DNA of 24,576 nt from CAIKZY01 sp044345075 (GTDB lineage Bacteria > Actinomycetota > Actinomycetes > S36-B12), in NCBI GenBank assembly GCA_044345075.1, contig JBIJBU010000013.1, forward strand, positions 1 to 24,576. The letters run 5' to 3'. The translations under genes and the position numbers were made by a program. A model generated the notes under the pieces. That model made no database searches. It was not told the origin of the DNA and saw only the letters and a program-made list of their open reading frames with translations. Below, piece after piece: positions 14,585 through 22,387 of the stretch. Positions within the stretch are counted from its first letter, which is position 1. Each line of letters begins with the position of its first letter.

Positions 14585-15134
14585 AGGATGATTCGCGCGG
14601 GGCTGCGAGATGGGCGAAGGCGGCGAGGTTCGCCGTGGATTCGCCGGCCTTGACGCGCCAGGCCCATTCCTTGCGAATGGCTGTCTCGAACCCGAGTTCG
14701 AGGATGATGTTGAAGGAGTTGTCGGAGTACTCGAGCACGGCTCCGAGAATGCGGTCGAGTTCTTCCTCGCTGAGATTGGCGTTCGGCACCTTGCCGGTCA
14801 GGTAGATGTCACCGAACTGATCGATGCTGAACGCCACGGCATACATGCGCCGATTGCGCTCGAGTAGCCATTCGTAGACACCCTTGTGGTTCTCATCGGG
14901 ATTCCGTGACACGAAGGCATTGATCGTGAGTGAGTGCTTCCCGATGCTCAGAGCGACATTCGTCATGAGCTTGTGAGTGCCGGGGAGCACGACGATGTAG
15001 GTGGTGTTGTTCGTGTCGGGAGTGATGGTCTTCTCGCAGGGCAACTCGTTCTTGATGCAGTACGCCTCGATGACTGCAGCCGTGCGCTGGCTGCCGGCGT
15101 CGGCGCTTGCGTCAGAGTTCGCGTTGACGCTCAC
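14583..15134 (-). CDS. YbjN-domain protein (Rv0487-like)
   Basis: The product is 183 residues from GTG at 15134, which overlaps the mshA stop as GTGA, so its translation is probably coupled to mshA. The YbjN fold is a tandem of secretion-chaperone-like alpha/beta units; visible landmarks are a first strand set around NTTYIVVLPG, KHSLTINAFVSRNPDENH, the helix YEWLLERNRRMYAVAFSID and QFGDIYLTGKVP, then a long helix EEELDRILGAVLEYSD. The position between mshA and gpmA is conserved in actinobacteria. The function is not known; a regulatory or chaperone-like role is suggested for relatives. Confidence 0.9.
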   Translation of the reverse strand: MSVNANSDASADAGSQRTAAVIEAYCIKNELPCEKTITPDTNNTTYIVVLPGTHKLMTNVALSIGKHSLTINAFVSRNPDENHKGVYEWLLERNRRMYAVAFSIDQFGDIYLTGKVPNANLSEEELDRILGAVLEYSDNSFNIILELGFETAIRKEWAWRVKAGESTANLAAFAHLAAPRESS

Positions 15135-16501
15135 GCGTGCACCGCTGTCTCGCTGTTGCGGTAGTTGGCGATCGCCGCTCGATAGGAATCGAGAAGGCCG
15201 ACTGTGGTCGACTCCCAGCCGAAGGTTGCGGCATGCATGCGTGCGCCGCGTGAGAGCTGATCAAGGCGCTCGGGATTGCGCAGCAGGCTCGCGAGGGTGT
15301 GTGCGTAAGAACTGACGGAGTGTCCGTCGATCAGCACGCCTGAGACGTCGTGATTGACGGCGGTGCGGAGCCCACCCACGGCTGAGGCGACAACAGGTGT
15401 TCCGCAGGCCTGCGATTCGACAGCGACGAGACCGAATGACTCGCTGTAACTGGGCACGACAGTGATGTCAGCTGCGCGGAACCAATCGACCAAGGTCGCC
15501 CGGTCATTGGGGGGCTCGAAGCGCACGAGGTCAGCGATGCCGAGGTCATGGGCGAGCTCGATCAGGCTGGTCGGATGCTCGAGACCGTTGCCGGATGGCC
15601 CGCCGCAGATGACGACGAGGAGCTCATCGCGGAGTGACGGATCATCGGCCACCATGCGGGCGGCTGCCCGAACGAGGATGTCGGGTGCCTTGAGCGGCTG
15701 AATGCGCCCTACGAAGAGCAGGATCCGCTTGCCGGCGAGATCGTTGGCCGCAGTGCCGAAATTTGCGAGCGAAGTCAGGTTGTCTTCAGCGGCGCGTTCC
15801 ATGAGTCGGGCACGCGCTGATCCCTTGTCGCCAGGGGTGAAGAGGTCAAGATCGACGCCGGGGTGAACGGTGTCGACGTGACTCGGATTCGCTCCGTAGA
15901 GATCGATGAGCTGTCGGGCCTCGATCGAGGTGTTGGCGATTAGTCGTGTGCTTGCCGCGACAACCTGTTCTTCACCGATGACGCGCAACTGCGGTTCGGG
16001 TGTATCGCCGTCGGCAAGCTCGAGGTTCTTCACCTTTGCCATGGTGTGCATGGTGTGCACGAGCGGAACATTCCAGCGCTCGGACGCGAGCCAGCCGACC
16101 TGGCCGGAGAGCCAGTAGTGCGAGTGGATGAGATCGAACCAGCCCTCGGGATGCGAAGCCTCAATGCGCAACAGGCCGGCGGTGACCGCGCACAGCTGAC
16201 CGGGGAGGTCTTCCTTGCGTAAGCCTTCGAATGGGCCGGCTGTCAGGTGACGCACCTTCACACCGGGGGCGAGCTCGACAACACTCGCGTGATCACTGCT
16301 GGTGGCGCGGGTGAAGATCTCCACTTCAGTTCCTGCCAAGGCTAGACGCTTGGCGGTCTCGACGACGTAGACGTTCATGCCCCCGGCGTCGCCGGTGCCT
16401 GGCTGATCGAGGGGGCTGGTGTGAATCGAGAGCAACGCGACCCGACGCGGGTTGGCCGTGTGGCCATTCGCGTGAGCGAGGGGGAAGGTGCCGGGCGTCA
16501 C
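15131..16501 (-). CDS. mshA: D-inositol-3-phosphate glycosyltransferase (mycothiol synthesis)
   Basis: The product is 456 residues, the usual MshA length. It transfers N-acetylglucosamine from UDP-GlcNAc to 1L-myo-inositol 1-phosphate, the first step to mycothiol, the main low-molecular-weight thiol of actinobacteria. It is a GT4-type GT-B enzyme: the N-terminal motif SIHTSPLDQPGTGDAGGMNV binds inositol phosphate, IHSHYWLSG and LVHTMHTMAKVKN are family blocks, and the C-terminal donor site has SYSESFGLVAVESQACGTP with the E-x7-E pair. GTG at 16501 is taken as start because no other in-frame start precedes the first strand; its ribosome-binding site is poor, and the message may be leaderless or come from phoU. 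Confidence 0.96.
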   Translation of the reverse strand: MTPGTFPLAHANGHTANPRRVALLSIHTSPLDQPGTGDAGGMNVYVVETAKRLALAGTEVEIFTRATSSDHASVVELAPGVKVRHLTAGPFEGLRKEDLPGQLCAVTAGLLRIEASHPEGWFDLIHSHYWLSGQVGWLASERWNVPLVHTMHTMAKVKNLELADGDTPEPQLRVIGEEQVVAASTRLIANTSIEARQLIDLYGANPSHVDTVHPGVDLDLFTPGDKGSARARLMERAAEDNLTSLANFGTAANDLAGKRILLFVGRIQPLKAPDILVRAAARMVADDPSLRDELLVVICGGPSGNGLEHPTSLIELAHDLGIADLVRFEPPNDRATLVDWFRAADITVVPSYSESFGLVAVESQACGTPVVASAVGGLRTAVNHDVSGVLIDGHSVSSYAHTLASLLRNPERLDQLSRGARMHAATFGWESTTVGLLDSYRAAIANYRNSETAVHA

Positions 16502-16592
16502 GCCTTAAGTGTGGCGCATGGGGCGCACGTGGGCCAATGGGGCAAGGAAATGTCGGGCGGTAGGGCGATTGAGCCCAAATGCAGGAGGGAGG

Positions 16593-17261
16593 TCAGTCCA
16601 GCATGACGCCGGCGTAGGGCTCGCCGGTCACGACATTGACCACGCGCTTGGTGACGCTGACAGCGTGATCCGCATAGCGCTCGTAATAGCGAGAGAGAAG
16701 GGTGACGTCGATAGCGGCCTCGACCCCGTGCTTCCAGTCGGCGGAGAGCACGATGGTGAAGAGTTCGCGATGCACGCGATCCATCTCTGAGTCCTCCTCG
16801 GCGATATCGGTCGCGAGGGTGACGTCCTGGCTGGTGATCACGGCCGCGGTCTTGTTGATGATGCCTTCGGCGAGTCGGCCCATGTGGGCGAATGTCGGGG
16901 CGAGATCCTCAGGGACGGCGGTGTTCGGGTAGCGCAGGCGCGCCTGCTTGGCCACGTGTCGGGCGAGATCGCCCATGCGCTCAAGGCTCGCGGCAATGCG
17001 CAGGGCGCCGATGGCAATGCGTAGGTCGCGACCGGTCGGGGCGTCGTTGGCGATGATCTCGAAGCAGCGCTCTTCCACGGCCGAGGTACGGATATCAATC
17101 TCGTCGTCGTTCTGGATCACCTGCTGAGCGATCGTGAGATCGGCATTGAGGAGGGCCGAGGTGGCCAGGTTCATGGCAGCGCCGACCAGCTTCGCAACCT
17201 CGACGAGTTCGTCGTTGACTGCCAGAAGCTCCTCGTGGGGGGCCTTGGTCATCTCGATCAT
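16593..17261 (-). CDS. phoU: PhoU phosphate-signalling regulator
   Basis: The product is 222 residues, the normal length. PhoU links the phosphate transporter to the SenX3/PhoR kinase and keeps the Pho response off when phosphate is plentiful. Two tandem three-helix PhoU repeats are visible, with the metal-binding motif pairs in RMGDLARHVAKQA and ERYADHAVSVTKRV. ATG at 17261 is used; a second ATG three codons on is an alternative, and neither has a strong Shine-Dalgarno sequence. The gene is divergent from senX3 and precedes mshA by 91 bases on the same strand, so mshA, the YbjN gene and gpmA could be read from its promoter. Confidence 0.96.
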   Translation of the reverse strand: MIEMTKAPHEELLAVNDELVEVAKLVGAAMNLATSALLNADLTIAQQVIQNDDEIDIRTSAVEERCFEIIANDAPTGRDLRIAIGALRIAASLERMGDLARHVAKQARLRYPNTAVPEDLAPTFAHMGRLAEGIINKTAAVITSQDVTLATDIAEEDSEMDRVHRELFTIVLSADWKHGVEAAIDVTLLSRYYERYADHAVSVTKRVVNVVTGEPYAGVMLD

Positions 17262-17389
17262 CCGTTCAGGGCTATCGCGTGCTGCAGGGCTAATTTCAGC
17301 CCTTCGGGTTAACGGCGGGTGTACGAACCCGAGGGTACGCCTGAATTCGGGCTACTCATGACAAGAAAATGAATCCAATCAGGCCCTAA

Positions 17390-17417
17390 AGTGAACAACA
17401 GATGTCGAAGGTGAACC
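17390..17417. promoter_or_regulatory. Pho-box-like direct repeats upstream of senX3
   Basis: On the minus strand, GTTCACC (complement of 17410-17416) and GTTCACT (complement of 17390-17396) are direct repeats 20 bases apart, about two helical turns. GTTCACC-type direct repeats are the half-sites bound by the RegX3/PhoP class of regulators in actinobacteria. They lie 44-71 bases before the senX3 start, in the divergent phoU/senX3 region, and suggest autoregulation. Confidence 0.5.
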
Positions 17418-17460
17418 CTTGCTCAATTCTGGGCCTCGGGGCCCTTCAGGAGGGGGAGCA

Positions 17461-18660
17461 GTGGATTCCCGCCCATATTCTTCCGATGTGGCCCCTCAAG
17501 GACAGGTCGACGCAGTTCTCGACCATGCGCGCGTTGACCCTCTCGTGGTACCGGAGGAGGTCGCCCGGGTCCTTGCCGTACTGAATTCAGCTTCCCTACT
17601 GGTCGCCACTGATGGCACCGTCTTGAGGGCATCCTCGAGGGCAGTAGCTCTGGGCCTGGTCAACCGCTCCCAGATCACAATCCCCGATCTCGTTGATCTG
17701 GCCGCCGAGGTAGTTACCGGTGGTGAGTCTCGCGAGGCCGAGCTCATGGTGCGGCGCCCACCTTTGGGTCGTGAATTGCTCGAGGTGCGAGCGCGAGCCA
17801 CGATCATCAGTGAGGGCGTAGTACTGATCCTCGTGGATGACCTCTCTGATGATCGACGCGTCGACGCAGTGCGACGCGACTTCGTCGCCAACGTCTCTCA
17901 TGAACTCAAGACTCCCGTGGGCGCACTCTCACTTCTCGCCGAGGCAATCGTCGCCTCGCCCGACGATGTCGAGCAGGTGCAGCACTTCGCCGAGCGTATG
18001 CAGCTCGAGGCCTCGCGGCTGGGTCACCTGATTCAAGACGTCATCGACCTCTCGCGATTGCAAGGTGATGATCCGGTGCTTCGCGCGGAGATCGTTCCCG
18101 TGGAAGAGCTCGTCGTCCGCGCGATCGACGAATTGCGCACGGCGGCCAACGCGGCTTCCATCGAGTTCGTGCGTGGTGAGCCGAGCGAGTCGTTGATCTA
18201 CGGTGATCGCAATCAGCTGCTCACCGCACTTCGCAACCTGCTCGCCAATGCCGTGGCCTACTCGCCCGCGAACACGCGCATCGCTATCGACTGCCGAGTC
18301 TCGGACGACATCATCGACATCAGCGTGACCGACCAGGGTGTCGGAATCCCCGCATCCGAACTCGAGCGAATTTTCGAGCGGTTCTACCGCGTTGACCCGG
18401 CGCGTTCGCGCGTGACCGGTGGAACCGGCCTCGGCCTCGCGATCGTCAAGCACGTGTGTCAGAACCACGGCGGAGAGTGCACGGTGTGGTCGGAGGTTGG
18501 TGTCGGCTCAACCTTCACCCTGCGCCTGCCGACGTATCAGGAGAACAATTCTGGTGCCGGCCACTCGCACGAGTTCATGGTGGACACGGTCATCATTCCC
18601 GATGACGGCCACGCTATTGATTCCATCGCTCACACCTACCCAGCAGAGGCAAATCAGTGA
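17461..18660 (+). CDS. senX3: SenX3/PhoR-type histidine kinase, apparently soluble
   Basis: The product is 399 residues from GTG at 17461, chosen for the very strong AGGAGGGGGAG (17448-17458). The kinase autophosphorylates and passes phosphate to RegX3 under phosphate limitation. Segments: a polar N-terminus (1-35), a PAS-like domain (about 36-128), the H box FVANVSHELKTPVGAL with H147, N box LRNLLANAVAYSP, G1 DQGVGIP, F box FERFYR, and G2 GTGLGLAIV, then a 50-residue acidic tail. No membrane segment is seen before the PAS domain, whereas mycobacterial SenX3 begins with membrane helices; even the open frame back to 17419 adds none. The stop overlaps the regX3 start as GTGA. Confidence 0.94.
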   Translation: MDSRPYSSDVAPQGQVDAVLDHARVDPLVVPEEVARVLAVLNSASLLVATDGTVLRASSRAVALGLVNRSQITIPDLVDLAAEVVTGGESREAELMVRRPPLGRELLEVRARATIISEGVVLILVDDLSDDRRVDAVRRDFVANVSHELKTPVGALSLLAEAIVASPDDVEQVQHFAERMQLEASRLGHLIQDVIDLSRLQGDDPVLRAEIVPVEELVVRAIDELRTAANAASIEFVRGEPSESLIYGDRNQLLTALRNLLANAVAYSPANTRIAIDCRVSDDIIDISVTDQGVGIPASELERIFERFYRVDPARSRVTGGTGLGLAIVKHVCQNHGGECTVWSEVGVGSTFTLRLPTYQENNSGAGHSHEFMVDTVIIPDDGHAIDSIAHTYPAEANQ

Positions 18661-19337
18661 CCCGAATCCTGGTAGTCGAAGACGAAGAATCTTTCTCCGA
18701 CGCACTCTCCTTCATGCTGAAGCGCGAAGGTTTCGAAGTAACCGTTGCAGCCGATGGCAATGTTGCCGTCAGCGAGTTCGACGCCAATGGTGCCGACCTT
18801 GTGCTTCTCGATCTCATGCTGCCTGGTATCTCCGGCACTGAGGTGTGCAAGAACATCCGCGGCAAGTCGAATGTTCCGATCATCATGGTCTCGGCCAAGG
18901 ACGGCGAGATTGACAAGGTACTCGGCCTCGAACTCGGTGCTGATGACTACGTCACGAAGCCGTTCAGCTCTCGCGAGCTGCTCGCTCGAGTGCGTGCGGT
19001 GCTGCGTCGCCACGGCGAAGTTGATGAGCTTGTTCCGCTGGTCGTCGAGGCCGGTCCGGTGCGCATGGATGTCGATCGCCACGTCGTGACTGTGCGAGGT
19101 AGTTCCGTGCCGATGCCGCTGAAGGAGTTCGACCTGCTCGAGATGCTGGTTCGCAACTCAGGTCGCGTCATGACTCGTGGACAGCTCATCGATCGCGTGT
19201 GGGGTGCTGACTATGTCGGTGACACCAAGACTCTCGACGTTCACGTGAAGCGCCTGCGCGCAAAGATCGAGGAAGATCCGGCGAACCCGGTTCATCTGGT
19301 GACTGTGCGTGGGCTTGGGTACAAGTACGAGGGTTAG
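18657..19337 (+). CDS. regX3: RegX3/PhoP-type OmpR-family response regulator
   Basis: The product is 226 residues. It is the DNA-binding partner of SenX3 and activates phosphate-starvation genes. The receiver domain (1-120) has the acidic pocket VVEDEE with D9, phosphoacceptor D52 in LLDLMLPG, and K101 in DDYVTKPF. The winged-helix domain (about 130-226) has LKEFDLLEMLVRNSGRVMTR, DRVWGADYVGDTKTLDVHVK and VRGLGYKYE, all typical of OmpR/PhoB-class effectors. GTG at 18657 overlaps the senX3 stop by four bases, so the pair is translationally coupled. A strong hairpin follows the stop by 20 bases. Confidence 0.97.
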   Translation: MTRILVVEDEESFSDALSFMLKREGFEVTVAADGNVAVSEFDANGADLVLLDLMLPGISGTEVCKNIRGKSNVPIIMVSAKDGEIDKVLGLELGADDYVTKPFSSRELLARVRAVLRRHGEVDELVPLVVEAGPVRMDVDRHVVTVRGSSVPMPLKEFDLLEMLVRNSGRVMTRGQLIDRVWGADYVGDTKTLDVHVKRLRAKIEEDPANPVHLVTVRGLGYKYEG

Positions 19338-19357
19338 CCCACCTCGCTCATTGCACG

Positions 19358-19391
19358 ATGAAGGCCCCGCTCGATTGAGCGGGGCCTTCAT
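19358..19391. terminator. Bidirectional terminator between regX3 and the convergent lipoprotein gene
   Basis: ATGAAGGCCCCGCT (19358-19371) and AGCGGGGCCTTCAT (19378-19391) form a perfect 14-pair stem, 15 with the C-G pair closing a GATT tetraloop. It lies 20 bases after the regX3 stop and 16 bases after the convergent gene. No long T tract flanks it, but AT-rich pairs close both outer ends, as is common in high-GC bacteria. Confidence 0.85.
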
Positions 19392-19407
19392 GACGTCGCG
19401 TGTGTGA

Positions 19408-19989
19408 CTAGCTGGCAGCCGGGCTGGACTCGGCAATGACGGGCTCAGGTGCTGAAGTGCTCGCGACAGGCGCCGGCGGGAAACTCGGCGTGATACCCGC
19501 GTAGATGCCGGTGGCCGGGACTGTCAGCACGCTGGCCTCGACAGTGCCGTTGACCTCGAAGGAGATCGTGATCGGCACGTAGGTGCTGACGACGACCTCG
19601 AGACCCTTCACCGAGATCGACTGATCGGAGTCGAAGCCGAATCCGAGCGACTGCCCGGGGAGCACCTGGGCCAAGCCGTTGGTCACGGCGACGTCGCCGT
19701 TCATCATGGTCTTGCCGCCGATGGTCACGCCGCGGAGGAACTCGGTCTCGGTGCCCACGTTGGTGAACCGGCCGACCAGAGTGGCTGCCCCGGGGGTGGA
19801 GGGGTCGAGGACCAAGGTCAGCCCCTGGGCCTTGAGGTTGCCCACCTGAACCTGGACACCGTCGCCACTGTTCATCGTGGCCTGGGCGGTGGTCGTGGCA
19901 CCAAGACCCTGGAAGCACCCGCCCAGGAGGGGGGAGACGACCACGAGGGCCACGGCCAGGGCTGCTGAGGTAACTGCTGATCGCTTCAC
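19408..19989 (-). CDS. Secreted lipoprotein, DUF461-like relative lacking metal ligands
   Basis: The product is 193 residues from GTG at 19989. A lipoprotein signal peptide ends in the lipobox LGGC with C25. The mature domain is a beta-sandwich by pattern (VQVGNLKAQGLTLVLD, ATLVGRFTNVGTETEFLRGV, TISFEVNGTVEASVLTVP), followed by a Pro/Ala/Ser-rich tail. The layout resembles small lipoproteins found beside carD in streptomycetes that are annotated DUF461/PCu(A)C-like, but no histidine is present, so copper binding by the usual His/Met set is not possible. TATAAC eight bases before the GTG could be the -10 of a leaderless message. It is divergent from carD. Confidence 0.82.
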   Translation of the reverse strand: MKRSAVTSAALAVALVVVSPLLGGCFQGLGATTTAQATMNSGDGVQVQVGNLKAQGLTLVLDPSTPGAATLVGRFTNVGTETEFLRGVTIGGKTMMNGDVAVTNGLAQVLPGQSLGFGFDSDQSISVKGLEVVVSTYVPITISFEVNGTVEASVLTVPATGIYAGITPSFPPAPVASTSAPEPVIAESSPAAS

Positions 19990-20098
19990 GGACCCAGGTT
20001 ATAGGGGGACCCTAGGGGGATTCTCGGCGGCACTCGATCGGGAAATAGGGCGTTGATCACGTGGTAAAGTTGGCCCTCCTGGAAAGGGGTCCATCTAT

Positions 20099-20581
20099 AT
20101 GGCGTTCAACGTGGGCGACACAGTCGTCTACCCGCATCACGGGGCAGCAGTCATCGAATCCGTCGAGATTCGCAAGGTCAAGGGTGAGGATCGCGAGTAC
20201 CTCGTACTCCGCGTGGCTCAGGGCGACCTGACCGTTCGCGTGCCCTCTGACAACGTCGATCTCGTCGGCGTCCGTGATGTCGTGAACGCCGACGGCCTCG
20301 AGCGCGTGTTCAACGTGCTGCGCCAGCCGTACACCGAGGAGCCCACCAACTGGTCGCGCCGCTACAAGGCCAACCTCGAGAAGCTCGCTTCCGGCGATGT
20401 CATCAAGGTTGCCGAGGTTGTGCGCGATCTGTGGCGCCGCGAGCGCGAGCGCGGCCTGTCGGCCGGCGAGAAGCGCATGCTGGCCAAGGCGCGTCAGATT
20501 CTCGTGAGCGAGCTCGCTCTCGCCGAGAAGACCGACGAGGTCAAGGCTGAGTCGATCCTCGACGAGGTACTCGCTTCCTAG
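20099..20581 (+). CDS. carD: CarD-family RNA polymerase-binding transcription factor
   Basis: The product is 160 residues, matching actinobacterial CarD. It binds the beta subunit of RNA polymerase and stabilises open complexes, especially at rRNA and stress promoters. The N-terminal Tudor-like RNAP-interaction domain (1-60) starts FNVGDTVVYPHHG; the C-terminal helical DNA-binding domain (about 62-155) has NWSRRYKANLEKLASGD with W85 at the position of the DNA-wedging tryptophan of M. tuberculosis CarD, followed by LRRERERGLS-type basic helices. ATG at 20099 has GGAAAGGGG (20081-20089) upstream with a rather long spacer. It heads a carD-ispD-ispF run typical of actinobacteria. Confidence 0.97.
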   Translation: MAFNVGDTVVYPHHGAAVIESVEIRKVKGEDREYLVLRVAQGDLTVRVPSDNVDLVGVRDVVNADGLERVFNVLRQPYTEEPTNWSRRYKANLEKLASGDVIKVAEVVRDLWRRERERGLSAGEKRMLAKARQILVSELALAEKTDEVKAESILDEVLAS

Positions 20582-20647
20582 TTCGTTCTCGGGGCATGCG
20601 TGCGTTGATCACGCGATCACCCTGATCTTGATCCGAGGGGAGTATCC

Positions 20648-21355
20648 GTGACCACTGCGGCACTCGTTCCCGCTGCGGGCAAGGGTGAGCGTCTCGGCGC
20701 CGGAACTCCCAAGGCACTTCGCGAAGTCGGTGGCATTCCGCTGCTCGTGCACGCCGTTCGCGGTCTTGCCGCATCGCGCGTGATTGATCTGATCGTCGTT
20801 GCTGCACCGGTTGATTTCGTCGACGATGTGCGCGGGCTACTCAGTGAACTTGATGTCACCTGCGATATCGAGGTACTCGCCGGTGGTGAGAGTCGTCAGG
20901 AGTCTGTCGCTCGCGCGCTGATCGCACTTCCTGCCGAGGTCGACATCGTGCTGGTGCATGACGCCGCGCGTGCGCTCACGCCGCCCGAGCTCATTGCATC
21001 AGTCGTCGTGGCAGTTGCATCCGGTCATGCCGCAGTGGTTCCGGGCCTCGCGGTTGCCGACACCCTCAAGCAGGTCAATTCCGCAAGTGATGTCATGGCA
21101 ACACCAGATCGCGCATCACTTCGTGCCGTGCAGACCCCGCAAGGTTTCGCCCGCGCCGTTCTTCAATCCGCGCATGCAGGCGTTGACCCCTCAGCTCCGA
21201 TTGCTACCGATGATGCGGGCCTGGTCGAACGCGATGGCATCACCGTGCACGTGATTCCCGGTCACGAGGAAGCCTTCAAGGTCACGCGCCCGATTGACTT
21301 AATCCTCGCTGAGGCAGTTCTCGCCAAGCGAAGGGCCAGCGGCAATGTCAGCTAG
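20648..21355 (+). CDS. ispD: 2-C-methyl-D-erythritol 4-phosphate cytidylyltransferase
   Basis: The product is 235 residues, the normal length. It converts MEP and CTP to CDP-ME in the non-mevalonate isoprenoid pathway. The nucleotide-binding start LVPAAGKGERLGAGTPKA holds the conserved Arg/Lys residues (R15, K22), and VLVHDAARALTPP, VQTPQGFA and PIATDDAGLVER are family blocks for CTP and substrate binding. GTG at 20648 has GAGGGGAG (20635-20642) upstream. It starts 66 bases after carD and its last 11 bases overlap the ispF start. Confidence 0.96.
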   Translation: MTTAALVPAAGKGERLGAGTPKALREVGGIPLLVHAVRGLAASRVIDLIVVAAPVDFVDDVRGLLSELDVTCDIEVLAGGESRQESVARALIALPAEVDIVLVHDAARALTPPELIASVVVAVASGHAAVVPGLAVADTLKQVNSASDVMATPDRASLRAVQTPQGFARAVLQSAHAGVDPSAPIATDDAGLVERDGITVHVIPGHEEAFKVTRPIDLILAEAVLAKRRASGNVS

Positions 21356-21833
21356 TTCTGCGCACGCTGTGCTCACCGGTATCGGCACTGACGTGCATGC
21401 CTTCGAAGAAGGCCGACCGATGTGGATGGCCGGCTTGCTGTGGCCGGGCGAGACCGGTCTTGCCGGGCACTCTGATGCTGACGCCGCCTCACATGCGCTC
21501 TGCGATGCGCTGCTTTCCGCGGCTGGGCTTGGCGATCTCGGTTCGGTCTTCGGCACCTCTGATCCGCAGTGGGCTTCTGCTTCTGGCGTCACCCTTTTGT
21601 CTCAGGTCGCATCGCTCGTGCGCGCGGCCGGTTACTCGATCGTCAATGGCAGCGTGCAGGTGATCGGTAACTCACCTCGGGTGGGCACTCGTCGCGAGGA
21701 AGCGCAGGATGTTCTCTCCGCGGCTGTGGGCGCTCCGGTGCGTGTTTCCGGAACCACCACTGATGGTCTCGGCCTGACCGGTCGAGGTGAGGGCGTTGCT
21801 GCGATCGCTATCGCAGGGGTTCTTCCTGTTTAG
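21345..21833 (+). CDS. ispF: 2-C-methyl-D-erythritol 2,4-cyclodiphosphate synthase
   Basis: The product is 162 residues. It cyclises CDP-ME 2-phosphate to MEcPP with loss of CMP in the same pathway as IspD. The zinc ligands are visible as D16 and H18 in GIGTDVHAF and H50 in the AASHALCDAL helix; the GHSDADAA loop and the C-terminal TTTDGLGLTGRGEG motif for the cytidine and diphosphate are intact. ATG at 21345 lies inside the end of ispD, giving an 11-base overlap and likely translational coupling. Confidence 0.97.
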   Translation: MSASSAHAVLTGIGTDVHAFEEGRPMWMAGLLWPGETGLAGHSDADAASHALCDALLSAAGLGDLGSVFGTSDPQWASASGVTLLSQVASLVRAAGYSIVNGSVQVIGNSPRVGTRREEAQDVLSAAVGAPVRVSGTTTDGLGLTGRGEGVAAIAIAGVLPV

Positions 21834-21872
21834 TCCTTATCCCCATCGCTTCACCCGCCTAAGGAGATCACC

Positions 21873-22265
21873 ATGGCCACGCTTCCCGAAGCCGCACAAG
21901 CGCTCTTTGACGCCACGGAGTTCGTCACCCTCGCGACGGTGCAGCCGGACGGCCAGCCGCAACTGTCGGTCGTCTGGGTCGAGCGCGAGGGCGACGACCT
22001 GCTGATGTCGACCACCACGAACCGTCAGAAGTATCGCAATCTCGAGCGCGATCCGCGCGCGAGCGTTCTGCTCTATCCGAAGGACAACCCGTACTCGTAT
22101 GTCGAGGTGCGCGGAAACGTGACCATGACGGAGGAGGGCGGTCGTGAGCTCATTGACCGCCTCAACCAGAAGTACATGGGTACCCCGCGCTACACGTGGG
22201 ATGACGGCACCGACAACGTGCGCGTGGTCGTCCGCCTCAGCCCGACCAAGGTCTTCTTCCAGTAA
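21873..22265 (+). CDS. PPOX-class probable F420-dependent enzyme (Rv1155-like)
   Basis: The product is 130 residues from ATG at 21873 with a good AAGGAGA upstream. The split-barrel flavin-binding fold is recognised from FVTLATVQPDGQPQLSVVWV, LLMSTTTNRQKYRNLERDPRASVLL and YSYVEVRGNVTMTEEGGRELIDRL. This arrangement is typical of actinobacterial TIGR03618/Rv1155 proteins that bind F420 rather than FMN; the cofactor is inferred from family and phylum. The substrate is unknown. It follows ispF by 39 bases on the same strand but has no clear role in isoprenoid synthesis. Confidence 0.88.
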   Translation: MATLPEAAQALFDATEFVTLATVQPDGQPQLSVVWVEREGDDLLMSTTTNRQKYRNLERDPRASVLLYPKDNPYSYVEVRGNVTMTEEGGRELIDRLNQKYMGTPRYTWDDGTDNVRVVVRLSPTKVFFQ

Positions 22266-22387
22266 TTGCTGAACTTTCGAGGCTCGCGAGCGACTTCGGC
22301 CCTCGGTGTTTCGCCACGTAGAACAACCACCGGGACTACGTCCACGCCCAGTGGCCGCGGAGAGAAAGTCTTAGGGCCCGGTGCTGG

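Noticed and set aside
22266..22387. Possible small gene or RNA between the PPOX and menC-like genes
   Set aside because: No convincing frame, hairpin with T tract or motif in this 122-base convergent gap.
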